Source: DATKCN01 sp035513175
GTDB taxonomy: Bacteria > Chloroflexota > Chloroflexia > Thermomicrobiales > CFX8
NCBI GenBank assembly: GCA_035513175.1
Contig: DATKCN010000009.1
Location: forward strand, 1 to 41,707
Direction: 5' to 3'
Length of the DNA: 41,707 nt
The notes below the pieces were generated by a model, which was given only the letters and a program-made list of their open reading frames with translations, was not told the origin of the DNA and searched no databases. Positions within the stretch are counted from its first letter, which is position 1, and each line of letters opens with the position of its first letter. This document shows, piece after piece, positions 12,069 through 19,815 of the stretch. The translations under genes were made by a program, and so were the position numbers.

Positions 12069-12279
12069 GTTCCTGCCTTCCTTGAACCCGAATGGCGCCA
12101 GGACGTTCGTGATTTACACTACTACACTCACGGTATCCACGGCTGAACGCGCATGTGACATGCCAGCGCCCATGACACGCGGCTGCGCCACCCGCCTGCT
12201 CGCGTCGCCCACCCATCGCTATCGACGGAGCGCATGATGCGCCGTACACTGATTGGCACGAACGACTGGGGGCGATGCC
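12069..12279. promoter_or_regulatory. Divergent intergenic region between glgE and mntA
   Basis: This 211-bp gap must hold the promoters for the leftward glucan cluster and the rightward toxin-antitoxin genes. For the rightward side a plausible sigma-70 promoter is visible: TCGACG at 12222-12227, a 17-bp spacer and TACACT at 12245-12250. It puts the transcript start near 12257, just ahead of the GTG chosen for mntA. For the leftward side I cannot pick a convincing promoter; AT-richer DNA at 12110-12130 contains two TACACT copies on the plus strand. No riboswitch recognised. Confidence 0.4.
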
Positions 12280-12570
12280 GTGGGTCGAGACGAGGTCAAG
12301 GCGATTCTGGAGTCCAACCGCGCCGAGCTTCGGCGGTTCCACGTCAAGTCGCTCGCGCTCTTCGGCTCCGTCGCGCGTGACGAAGCCGTTCCCGGCAGCG
12401 ACATCGACGTGCTCATGGAGTTCGACGGACCTGCGACGTTTGACATGTACATGGATCTGAAATTCTTCCTTGAGGACCTGCTCCTGATGCCAATCGATCT
12501 CGTCATGCGCAGCGCTGTACGCCCACGCCTGTTGCCGTTCATTGAACGAGACATACTCTATGTCGCATGA
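12280..12570 (+). CDS. mntA: MntA-like minimal nucleotidyltransferase (antitoxin of HepT)
   Basis: 96-aa minimal nucleotidyltransferase. The family signature is clear: FGSVARDEAVPGSDIDVLMEF, with G29-S30 and the two metal-binding aspartates D41 and D43. In characterised type VII toxin-antitoxin pairs, MntA adds AMP residues to the HEPN toxin HepT and so silences it. GTG at 12280 is used because a predicted promoter ends at 12250; a TTG at 12253 in the same frame would lie at or before the transcript start. The stop overlaps the next gene (HEPN protein) by 11 bp, the normal arrangement for this pair. Substrate and toxin neutralisation are inferred from the family. Confidence 0.88.
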   Translation: MGRDEVKAILESNRAELRRFHVKSLALFGSVARDEAVPGSDIDVLMEFDGPATFDMYMDLKFFLEDLLLMPIDLVMRSAVRPRLLPFIERDILYVA

Positions 12571-12925
12571 CACCCACGTGACACTGGAAGACATCGTCGA
12601 AGCCTGTAACAAGGTCATTGTCTACGCTGATCAGCTCACGTTCGACGACTTTACGCGCCACGATATGGGTTACGACGCAATTGTCCGCAGAATCGCGGTA
12701 ATCGGCGAGGCTGCCGCGCGTCTACCGGTTGCGTTTCGAGAACAGCACCCAACAGTGCCGTGGCGGCAGATCATCAATTTGCGAAACATCGTGGTTCATC
12801 AGTATTCAGGCATCGATGACGGAATCATCTGGGAGGTCGCGAGTACCCGGATACCGGCGTTACATGAACAGGTTCTCCGTATGCTGCATGGCGAAGCAGC
12901 AGGAGGTGGTCATGAGCAACGGTAG
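12560..12925 (+). CDS. hepT: HepT-like HEPN ribonuclease toxin (DUF86)
   Basis: 121-aa all-helical HEPN/DUF86 protein, the predicted RNase toxin partner of MntA. The catalytic motif R-x4-H-x-Y is intact as R75-NIVV-H80-Q-Y82, preceded by the characteristic VPWRQIINLRN stretch. In characterised pairs the motif tyrosine is the AMP acceptor. ATG at 12560 lies inside the last codons of mntA; an upstream in-frame ATG at 12542 is less likely, because the family N-terminus normally starts close to the first helix (VTLEDIVEACNKVI). Its 3' end overlaps the DinB-fold gene by 14 bp, so all three genes look translationally linked. Active-site residues are present, so the toxin appears functional. Confidence 0.88.
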   Translation: MSHDTHVTLEDIVEACNKVIVYADQLTFDDFTRHDMGYDAIVRRIAVIGEAAARLPVAFREQHPTVPWRQIINLRNIVVHQYSGIDDGIIWEVASTRIPALHEQVLRMLHGEAAGGGHEQR

Positions 12926-13415
12926 CAACCATCTCGCGTCCCGGTTCGAACAAGCCGGCTCCGCGTTCATTGCGCTGATCGCGGAATGTACTCCAGAGCA
13001 GTGGCAGACCGTCTGCCCTGACGAGGGCTGGCCAGTTGGCGCGATCGCCCGTCACGTCGCCGGCGGCATGCAGTTTCATGCCGGACACATCATTCGCATG
13101 GCGCGCGGCAGGCCGGTCGCGCAGGTGACAATGGACCAGATCCACGAGAGCAACCGCGAGAACGAGACGGCGAACCCGAATCACGCCGAGGCGCTGGCAG
13201 CGCTGCGCGCCAACCGCGACCGGCTGGTCGGGATCATCCGACACTTGAGCGACGAACAACTCGCACTCTCGCAGCCCGTCCCGTTCTTCAACAATGGCGA
13301 GACGCTTACGACACGGGACATGATCGAACGCATCGCCACCGGGCACGTAAGGGCGCACATGGACAGCGTTCGAGCGGTCGTCGACGGTTGCGAGGGAAGT
13401 ACACTTCAGCCGTAG
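12912..13415 (+). CDS. DinB-fold protein (four-helix metal-binding family)
   Basis: 167-aa protein resembling the DinB/YfiT four-helix-bundle superfamily. Conserved features are an early helix with FIALIAECTPEQWQ, then GWPVGAIARHVAGGMQFH, and a C-terminal TGHVRAHMDSVRAV; the histidines in these segments are candidates for the usual His metal triad. The family includes thiol transferases (mycothiol- or bacillithiol-dependent) and many members of unknown role, so no reaction is claimed. ATG at 12912 has AGGAGG 5-6 bp upstream, and that Shine-Dalgarno sequence lies inside the end of hepT. Overlap with a toxin-antitoxin pair is unusual and may be accidental stacking. I am confident of the fold, not the role. 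Confidence 0.75.
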   Translation: MSNGSNHLASRFEQAGSAFIALIAECTPEQWQTVCPDEGWPVGAIARHVAGGMQFHAGHIIRMARGRPVAQVTMDQIHESNRENETANPNHAEALAALRANRDRLVGIIRHLSDEQLALSQPVPFFNNGETLTTRDMIERIATGHVRAHMDSVRAVVDGCEGSTLQP

Positions 13416-13424
13416 TAACAGAGG

Positions 13425-13559
13425 ATGCGTGCCATGCGGAACGTCATCATTCACGACTATCCTGGAATGGACCTTCGGATCGTGTGGGACACGGCTCGAT
13501 GCACGTTGCCGCCAGAGGCGCGGCAAAGTGCGAAACCGCGTGATGGCGACGGATCATAG
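13425..13559 (+). pseudogene. Remnant of a second HEPN/DUF86 protein (C-terminal end)
   Basis: A 44-codon frame starts ATGCGTGCCATGCGG and encodes MRNVIIHDYPGMDLRIVWDT followed by ARCTLPP. That is the typical C-terminal third of DUF86/HepT proteins, including R-x4-H-x-Y (R-NVII-H-D-Y) and the D-L-x-I-V-W ending with LPP. The helices that should precede it are absent: DinB coding sequence ends only 9 bp upstream. It is therefore either a relic of a second HEPN gene or, less likely, an expressed mini-HEPN peptide (a GAGG precedes its first ATG). It is not a duplication of the adjacent hepT, since the residues differ. Confidence 0.6.
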
Positions 13560-13618
13560 CCGACTTCGGAACGCGTGAAGCGCAGGCGCGCATTGCCAAC
13601 GCTGACCGCCAGCAAAGA

Positions 13619-14311
13619 TCAACCACGGACCAAGGAAGCGTCCGCCAACCTCAACGCCCGCTCGAAGTCGCCCGACAAACCCACCCAACCGTACAGGAAC
13701 TCGACCAATCTCAGCGTTGCCTCGTGATTCCCGGCGCCAAGCGGCTCGGCGACGCAGTCCTCCAGCAGCAGGCAGCGGTAGTCGCGGAAGAACGCGTCAC
13801 GCAGCGTCGACTCCACGCACACACTCGTCGTGCAGCCGGTAAACACCAGCGTCGTGATGCCATGCGCTTCGAGCCGGATGTCGAGATCAGTGTCGAAGAA
13901 CCCGCTGTGCCGTGACTTCTCGATGACGATCTCGCCTGGCTCCGGCGCGATGGCGGGCAGGATGTCCGACTCCCGCATGCCTGCCACGCGACCAAAGCTG
14001 ATGGGAATGTCCCGTCTGACGTGTTCGAAGTAACGCGACAGTCGGGGGCTGCGCCGTTCATCCGCGCCTTCGAGATCCATCATGAGGTAAATGACCGCCA
14101 TACCTGCCCCGCGAGCCATCTCCAGCACGCGGGAAATGGGATCTACGGCAGCTTGAATGCCGGACAGGTCCACGCCCGCGCGATCCCACCAGCCGCCGTC
14201 GCCGACGAACCCGTGCTGCATGTCAACGACGATCACGGCAGTGTCACGTGGATCGAGCTGCATCGGGCCTGGTCTGGCATCTACGGAAAGGCTGCGGTCC
14301 TGATCGATCAC
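13619..14311 (-). CDS. Isochorismatase-fold cysteine hydrolase
   Basis: 230-aa amidohydrolase of the isochorismatase superfamily. The catalytic triad is visible: D30 in VIVVDMQHGF, K132 in VIEKSRHSGF and C165 in GCTTSVCVEST. A cis-peptide-type segment (FTGCTTSV) precedes the Cys, as in nicotinamidase, RutB (ureidoacrylate hydrolase), biuret hydrolase and N-carbamoylsarcosine amidase. The length and the TTSVCVESTLRDAFFRDY motif are closest to the RutB/biuret-hydrolase side, but no neighbouring pyrimidine or triazine genes support a substrate. GTG at 14311 has AAGGAG 8 bp upstream. It probably acts in the cytoplasm (no signal peptide) and is likely monocistronic: the beta-helix gene upstream on the same strand ends 193 bp away. 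Confidence 0.85.
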   Translation of the reverse strand: MIDQDRSLSVDARPGPMQLDPRDTAVIVVDMQHGFVGDGGWWDRAGVDLSGIQAAVDPISRVLEMARGAGMAVIYLMMDLEGADERRSPRLSRYFEHVRRDIPISFGRVAGMRESDILPAIAPEPGEIVIEKSRHSGFFDTDLDIRLEAHGITTLVFTGCTTSVCVESTLRDAFFRDYRCLLLEDCVAEPLGAGNHEATLRLVEFLYGWVGLSGDFERALRLADASLVRG

Positions 14312-14504
14312 TGGGGTTCTCCTTAGCAGGTGAAGCGAGGACGTTCGCGGCAGCGTAGCACACGCGATGCCTCTGGCGAGATCACAGCCGCCGACGCATC
14401 ATGGCGTGCTCGCAGCAATCAACGACGACAACGAGCGAGGCGAGTGTGCGCCGCCCTCACTCGATGCACCGGTTTGATATGGCTGCGTCCCGTTGTGTGG
14501 ACCG

Positions 14505-17306
14505 CTAGTCCACCGCCAGGAAGTAGCGCCAGAGATAGTAGTGCTGTCCGACGTTGCCGGCCTCGACGACGAAGCCGTCCGGGTTGCCCGGCGTATACGT
14601 CAGACAGCGACGTTCGAAGCACTGGATGAGCACATCCCGCGGCCCACCGTCTACGAGAACGGTGGCCCAGTACGGCTCGGTGATCGGCCGGCCAGTGGCG
14701 TAGACCGGGCTCTCGAAGAGTGCCTCTTGCTGCATCTGACCGTTCTCATGTACCAGCCCCTGACTGTTCATGAACTCCCAGAACGGCCGCGCAATGCCAT
14801 GGCTGGTCACCTCATCGACGTGGGCGACATCGACGCCATAGCCGCTGAAGGCGCCGTGCACGGTAACGTTGCCGTCGCGGTCAACCTTCGAGACCAGCAG
14901 CGTGCCGACCGGCTGCGCAGGCAGCGCAAGCAATCCGGCAAACGAGGCGTAGGTCGGGCCATCGGGATCGTTGGCATCCCCGGCGACATTGACTGCAGCC
15001 GGTCCGCGATCGACGAAGGTGTTGTGGCCAAACTGCCGCATGCCGGTCATCATCTCGACGACGAGCAGGCCGTTGGTGACGTACCAGATACTGTCGGGAT
15101 CGGCGTCGGGCGCCGTGATCTCCATACGGGCTTTGTCAAAGTAGATCACGATGCGCAGCCCGCCGGGTGCTTCGACGTAGGATTCGACGAGGATAACGGT
15201 AAAGGGACCCGGTCCCCACATCCAGGTGCGGCTGATGTGACCGTCGCGGACCGGCAGGTCAGTGCGTGCCCAGGTGTTCAGGAAGGCAGGATTGTCGATG
15301 TCGTCCTTTGGTGTGAAATCGGGCCCGACGGGTGGCGCAGGTGGGTCTGGTGGATCGACCTCGACATCCAGCTCGAACGCGCCAACGTCACAACCGGCGC
15401 CGGATGGCCGCTCAACTCCGCGCTGGTCGACGTCGAGCGTGCAGGACGCGGGCGGGATGACGTTGAGAGCCGGACTGCCGGGCAGCAGCGCCATCGTCTC
15501 AGTCGGCCCACCGTTGTCCTGCAGCGGGCCGAGCATCTGATCGATCGGGTTGGCGCCGTCGCCAAGCTGGTTGGTGGCCCCCGTGAGACCGGACATGTCA
15601 CTGTCATCGCCGATCAGATTGTAGCCGTGATCGGTTGTCACGGCGCCGTTGAGGTCGGGGCCTGCCGGCGCCGTGTTCCCGGCAACCAGCGTGCCGTGCA
15701 GAATCAGCGTGTTTTCGTTGTATATCCCGCCACCCGCGATGTTGGCGCTGTTGTCACTGATGGTGCCATGCGTCAGCGTCAGGGTTCCGCCGTTGTAGAG
15801 GCCGCCACCGCTTTCAGCGGCGGTGTTCCCGCTCACGGTGCTGTTGGTAACCGTCAGCGTGCGCAAACTGATGATGCCACCCCCAAGAAGTGCAGAATGA
15901 TTGCCGCTGATGGTGCTGGCGGTGACCGTCAGCGTACTGAAGTTGTAGATGCCGCCCCCATCGATTAAGGTGTGGTTGCCGCTGACGGTGCTGTTGGTCA
16001 ACTCCGCAGCGCCGTCACCGTAGTTTGCGATGCCGCCGCCAGTGAATCTGCCGTAGTTGTCGTTGATGACGCTATTCGAAACCGTCAACGCGCCATGGCG
16101 GTTTCCGATGCCGCCACCCAGACCGCCCCTGTTGTCGTTGACAGTGCTTTCAGTCAAAAGTACCGTACTGCCAAAGCTGTCAATCCCGCCGCCCCAATCA
16201 TCGGCGGTGTTGCCGCTGATGACGCTGTCGGAAACCGTCAGGTTCCTGAAGAAGCTGTCGTCAACCACCAGCGAGCCCCAGGCATAGACACCGCCACCGC
16301 TGCCGCTCGCCGTATTGTCACTAATGACGCTGCCGGACAGCGATAGCGAGTACCTGGAATGGACGCCGCCACCATCGCCGTTCTCCGAGGTGTTGCGGCT
16401 GATGACGCTGTCGGCAACCGTTACCACGCCATGGGAGAGGACGCCACCACCACCGAGGTCGCCAAGCGCCCGATTGTCGTGGATGCCGCTGTCGAGCAGC
16501 GATAGCGTGCTGAAAGAACCGGTTACGATGCCGCCGCCGCCGCCGAACGCCAGGTTGCTGCTGACGGTGCTGTTGTTCAACTCCGCTATGCCACCGTTAG
16601 CGATGCCACCACCAATGCCAGGAAGGTCTATGATGCCGCCACCGCCGCCGAACGCGCGATTGACGCTGACGATGCTGTCGTTCAACGTCAGCGTCCCTAG
16701 GTTAAGAACACCACCACCGTCACCGTCACTGGCGGAATTGTTGAAGACGATGCTGTCATTGAGCGTCAGTGTGGAGAAGGTGTCATTGTAGATGCCACCG
16801 CCCCAGCCAAGAGCGGTGTTGCTACTGATGGCGCTGTTGGCAAGCGTCAGCGTACCCGAGTTATAGACTCCTCCCCCCAACCATGGGTCTAGAACGTCGA
16901 CTAATGTGCCGCTGGCCATGCCGTTGCTGATGGTCAGGTGGTCGATGGCAACACTGGCGCCACTGAGGATCTGCATGACCCGAAAGCCATCCTGGGTGTC
17001 CCGGCGGATCGTGGACCCGTTGCCTTCGATGGTGAGCTCGGCGTTCCCGGTTATCAACAGCTGGCCAGCGGTGAGCGGGTAGTCGCCGTCTTCGGCCAGG
17101 ATGATGGTGGTCGGCTCGCCGCTGGCGTTGGCCTGTTCGATAGCTGCGACCAGGCCATTCGCGCCATACACGTCACCGTCGGCAACGACAATGTCGTCTG
17201 CCCACACAGTCACCAGGCCCGCCTGGCCCAGCAGCCCGAGTAGCAGCGCGATGACGAGCATGCGCCGGGTGCGGCGTACCGTCGGTGATTGCATATGGCA
17301 GATCAT
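14505..17306 (-). CDS. Secreted right-handed beta-helix repeat protein
   Basis: 933-aa exported protein. Residues about 10-37 form a signal peptide (RRTRRM, hydrophobic LVIALLLGLLG, then VTVWAD). Residues about 40-130 are a beta-helix cap. From about 140 to 560 there are some 15 imperfect repeats of the form GGGIYN-x-GTLTL-x-NS-x-ISxNxA, the polymorphic-outer-membrane-type beta-helix. Next comes LGPLQDNGGPTETMALLPGSPA and a CDVGAFEL end cap, as in choice-of-anchor Q proteins. A Pro-rich linker (about 645-665) leads to a roughly 270-aa C-terminal domain ending CFERRCLTYTPGNPDGF and GNVGQHYYLWRY, a pattern I associate with Chloroflexota surface proteins. No LPXTG, autotransporter barrel or membrane anchor is seen. 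The start abuts the stop of the molybdenum hydroxylase gene with no gap. A role in adhesion or surface display is inference only. Confidence 0.88.
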   Translation of the reverse strand: MICHMQSPTVRRTRRMLVIALLLGLLGQAGLVTVWADDIVVADGDVYGANGLVAAIEQANASGEPTTIILAEDGDYPLTAGQLLITGNAELTIEGNGSTIRRDTQDGFRVMQILSGASVAIDHLTISNGMASGTLVDVLDPWLGGGVYNSGTLTLANSAISSNTALGWGGGIYNDTFSTLTLNDSIVFNNSASDGDGGGVLNLGTLTLNDSIVSVNRAFGGGGGIIDLPGIGGGIANGGIAELNNSTVSSNLAFGGGGGIVTGSFSTLSLLDSGIHDNRALGDLGGGGVLSHGVVTVADSVISRNTSENGDGGGVHSRYSLSLSGSVISDNTASGSGGGVYAWGSLVVDDSFFRNLTVSDSVISGNTADDWGGGIDSFGSTVLLTESTVNDNRGGLGGGIGNRHGALTVSNSVINDNYGRFTGGGIANYGDGAAELTNSTVSGNHTLIDGGGIYNFSTLTVTASTISGNHSALLGGGIISLRTLTVTNSTVSGNTAAESGGGLYNGGTLTLTHGTISDNSANIAGGGIYNENTLILHGTLVAGNTAPAGPDLNGAVTTDHGYNLIGDDSDMSGLTGATNQLGDGANPIDQMLGPLQDNGGPTETMALLPGSPALNVIPPASCTLDVDQRGVERPSGAGCDVGAFELDVEVDPPDPPAPPVGPDFTPKDDIDNPAFLNTWARTDLPVRDGHISRTWMWGPGPFTVILVESYVEAPGGLRIVIYFDKARMEITAPDADPDSIWYVTNGLLVVEMMTGMRQFGHNTFVDRGPAAVNVAGDANDPDGPTYASFAGLLALPAQPVGTLLVSKVDRDGNVTVHGAFSGYGVDVAHVDEVTSHGIARPFWEFMNSQGLVHENGQMQQEALFESPVYATGRPITEPYWATVLVDGGPRDVLIQCFERRCLTYTPGNPDGFVVEAGNVGQHYYLWRYFLAVD

Positions 17307-19583
17307 CTATGTTCCGTTCATTAGCGCCTTTCGGACGCGTTCCGGCGTGAGGGGAATTTCCGTCACGCGCTTCCCGATGGCGTTCGCAACCGAGTTGGCG
17401 AGCGCTGCCGGGCCTGGGATGATCGGCGGCTCGCCGATGCCCTTGGCGCCGAACGGTCCCGAGCGGGCCGGGACCTCGAGGATCACGGTCTCGATCGCCG
17501 GGAGCTGGCGCGACTTCGGCACGACGTAATCCATCAGCGTCGAGGTGATGAGCTGCCCATCCCCGTCGTACTCCAGCTCCTCGTACATCGCGAAGCCGAT
17601 GCTCTGCGCCGTGCCACCGATCACCTGTCCCTCGACCATGGCCGGGTTCAGCGAGCGGCCAACATCCTGGAAGGTGACGAAGCGGGTGATCGTGACTTCG
17701 CCGGTGTCGGGATCAACGTAGGTTTCAGCCAGCTGTCCTGCGAAACCCGGTGCGCGGTCGGTCATCGCCGACTTGCCGATGCCATACACCGGCTCGTACT
17801 TGCCACCGAACGACATGCTCTTGCCGGCCAGCTCAGCCACCGACAGTGACTTGTCCGGCGAGCCCTTCACGACCACCCGGCCGTTCGAGATCTCCAGGTC
17901 GTCGGGAGAGACTTCCATCTCGGCGGCGGCAATCGCCAACACCTGCTGCTTCGCCGATTCGGCGGCGTTGATGACGGCCGGACCGACCGTGTACGTGACC
18001 TTCGAGCCACCGCTCATGCCTGCATATGGCGCGTTGTCGGTGTCGCCCGTCTCGATCTTGACCTTGTCGAGCGGCATGCCGAACGTCTCAGCAGCCAGCA
18101 TCGCGAAGGTGGTATTGGTGCCGGTCAGATCGGTCGAGCCTAACGTTACCAGCATCGTGCCGTCGGTGTTGATGCGCACGTTGGCAGCGCATGGCTCGAC
18201 GCCACCCGGCCAGCCACCGATGGCGACGCCCACGCCGGTGTTCGGCTTCCGTCCCCGGCTCTTCCATAGTTCGTGATCCCGCATGGCTTTCAGTATCTCG
18301 TGCAGGCCGATGCGCGGCCACGGGACCTCGTTAGGCTGCGGATCGCCCCCCTGCGAGGCGTTCCGTAGCCGGAACTCGATCGGGTCCCAGCCCAGCTTCG
18401 TCGCCAGCTCATCAACCGCCTGCTCGATAGCGAAGGTGGCCTGCGGGGCGCCGGGCGCGCGATAGGCGCCGGTGCCAGGCTTGTTGGTCAGCACCTCGTA
18501 GCCGGTGATCGAGAGGTTGTCGGTCTGGTAGTAGCCACCCATCATCAACGCGGCGATGGTGACCGGCGTGCCTGGATAGCAGCCTGAGTCGAACACGATG
18601 CGCGACTCAATGGCTGTGATGCGGCCGTCCGTCGTCGAACCGACCTTCATGTCGATCACCGACGCGGGGGCCGGGTTGCCCATCATCATCTCTTCGGAGC
18701 GGGTCATGACGAGCTTCACCGGCGCGTTGTGCTTCAGCGCCAGCCATGCGGTGATCGGCTCCAGCATGACGACCTTGCCGCCGAAGCCACCGCCGACCTC
18801 CATGCCCACCAGCTTGATCTTGTTCTGCGGGATGCCCAGCACGTCGGCGGTCGTGTTACGGGCATAGAATTGCCCCTGGGTCGATGTGTAAATGGTGAGG
18901 TTCCCCAGCGGGTCGGGGACGGCGACGGTGCTGTGCGGCTCGATGTACGCCTGGTGCACCCAGTGAGTCTGGTAGCGGCGCTCGACGATCTCGGCCGCCT
19001 CGGCGAAGCCCGCCGCCACGTCGCCACGGCTGAAGCGCGTGGCGTTCGTGATGTTGTCCGGCAACCGGGAAATGTCGAGATCGTCGCCGCCGGTGACGGT
19101 GGCGTGCATCTGGCCCTCGCCCCATTCCTCGGCGGCGGCCTTGGCGCGAATGACCGGCGCGCTACGGTCCATGCCGGCCAGCGGGTCGGTCACGACGCCG
19201 AGCGGGTTGTAACCGACCTCAACCAGCTCGGCGCCCTCCGCAGCGGCGCGCTCGTCCACGGCCAGCACGATCGCGACCGGCTGCCCGTAGTACAGCACCT
19301 TGTCGCGGGCCAGCATGTGGTGGTTGCGGTCCTTCGGCTCCGAGCCATCCGGGTGCGTATCGTGGCCGGTGTAAACGCCAACTACGCCCGGCGCGGCCAG
19401 CGCGGCGCTGGTGTCGATGCCAGTGATATCAGCGTGAGCATAGATGCTCGTCACGAGCCGGGCGTGCAGCATGCCCGGCACGCGCAGGTCGTCCACATAA
19501 CGCATGGACCCGGTAACCTTCTGGTCCCCTTCGATGCGCTTGACAGGCTTGCCAATAAGGCTCGTTTCAACAGTGGCTGTCAT
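17307..19583 (-). CDS. Xanthine dehydrogenase/aldehyde oxidase-family molybdopterin large subunit
   Basis: 758-aa MoCo-binding large subunit of a molybdenum hydroxylase. Residues about 15-125 form the a/b hammerhead domain; the rest binds molybdopterin. Seen motifs: STQGQF (about 234-239), GGGFGGK (264-270), GAYRAPGAPQ (372-381) and GAKGIGEPPIIP with the catalytic Glu E718. It lacks the AYxCSFR loop of form I CO dehydrogenase, so it is not CoxL. ATG at 19583 is preceded by GGGGAGG with a 3-nt spacer; the longer frame upstream has no family similarity. No FAD-binding or 2Fe-2S subunit lies in the window, so the partners must be elsewhere. A weak promoter candidate is TTGACG at 19707-19712 with GAAGAT 17 bp downstream. 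Substrate unknown. Confidence 0.9.
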   Translation of the reverse strand: MTATVETSLIGKPVKRIEGDQKVTGSMRYVDDLRVPGMLHARLVTSIYAHADITGIDTSAALAAPGVVGVYTGHDTHPDGSEPKDRNHHMLARDKVLYYGQPVAIVLAVDERAAAEGAELVEVGYNPLGVVTDPLAGMDRSAPVIRAKAAAEEWGEGQMHATVTGGDDLDISRLPDNITNATRFSRGDVAAGFAEAAEIVERRYQTHWVHQAYIEPHSTVAVPDPLGNLTIYTSTQGQFYARNTTADVLGIPQNKIKLVGMEVGGGFGGKVVMLEPITAWLALKHNAPVKLVMTRSEEMMMGNPAPASVIDMKVGSTTDGRITAIESRIVFDSGCYPGTPVTIAALMMGGYYQTDNLSITGYEVLTNKPGTGAYRAPGAPQATFAIEQAVDELATKLGWDPIEFRLRNASQGGDPQPNEVPWPRIGLHEILKAMRDHELWKSRGRKPNTGVGVAIGGWPGGVEPCAANVRINTDGTMLVTLGSTDLTGTNTTFAMLAAETFGMPLDKVKIETGDTDNAPYAGMSGGSKVTYTVGPAVINAAESAKQQVLAIAAAEMEVSPDDLEISNGRVVVKGSPDKSLSVAELAGKSMSFGGKYEPVYGIGKSAMTDRAPGFAGQLAETYVDPDTGEVTITRFVTFQDVGRSLNPAMVEGQVIGGTAQSIGFAMYEELEYDGDGQLITSTLMDYVVPKSRQLPAIETVILEVPARSGPFGAKGIGEPPIIPGPAALANSVANAIGKRVTEIPLTPERVRKALMNGT

Positions 19584-19815
19584 GATCCTCCCCAGGGATG
19601 TGTCGCAGTCTGAAGGCGGCGATTCAATCAGCGCGTCCGGCGCGCCGATTCGGCGCAACACTGCAACGCGGTGACAATGAGGCATCTTCGCCGCGCGACA
19701 GTGAAACGTCAAGGGGCAGCCCGCGGCACGCGGCCATTTGCGCCCGAAAACCGCGGACGGCTGTTACCATAGCGCGTGCGACGCCGGACACGAGGAACTG
19801 GCGAAGGGCGTACCC

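Noticed and set aside
14493..15968. 491-codon plus-strand open frame opposite the beta-helix gene
   Set aside because: Shadow of the repeat-rich gene; its own repeats merely mirror the GGG and TLT codons.
14505..17306. Autotransporter (Pmp-type) assignment of the beta-helix protein
   Set aside because: There is no C-terminal beta-barrel or terminal aromatic residue; only the helix repeat is shared.
17307..19583. Carbon monoxide dehydrogenase large subunit (CoxL)
   Set aside because: The active-site loop reads AYRAPGAPQ, not AYxCSFR, and no CoxM/CoxS genes are near.
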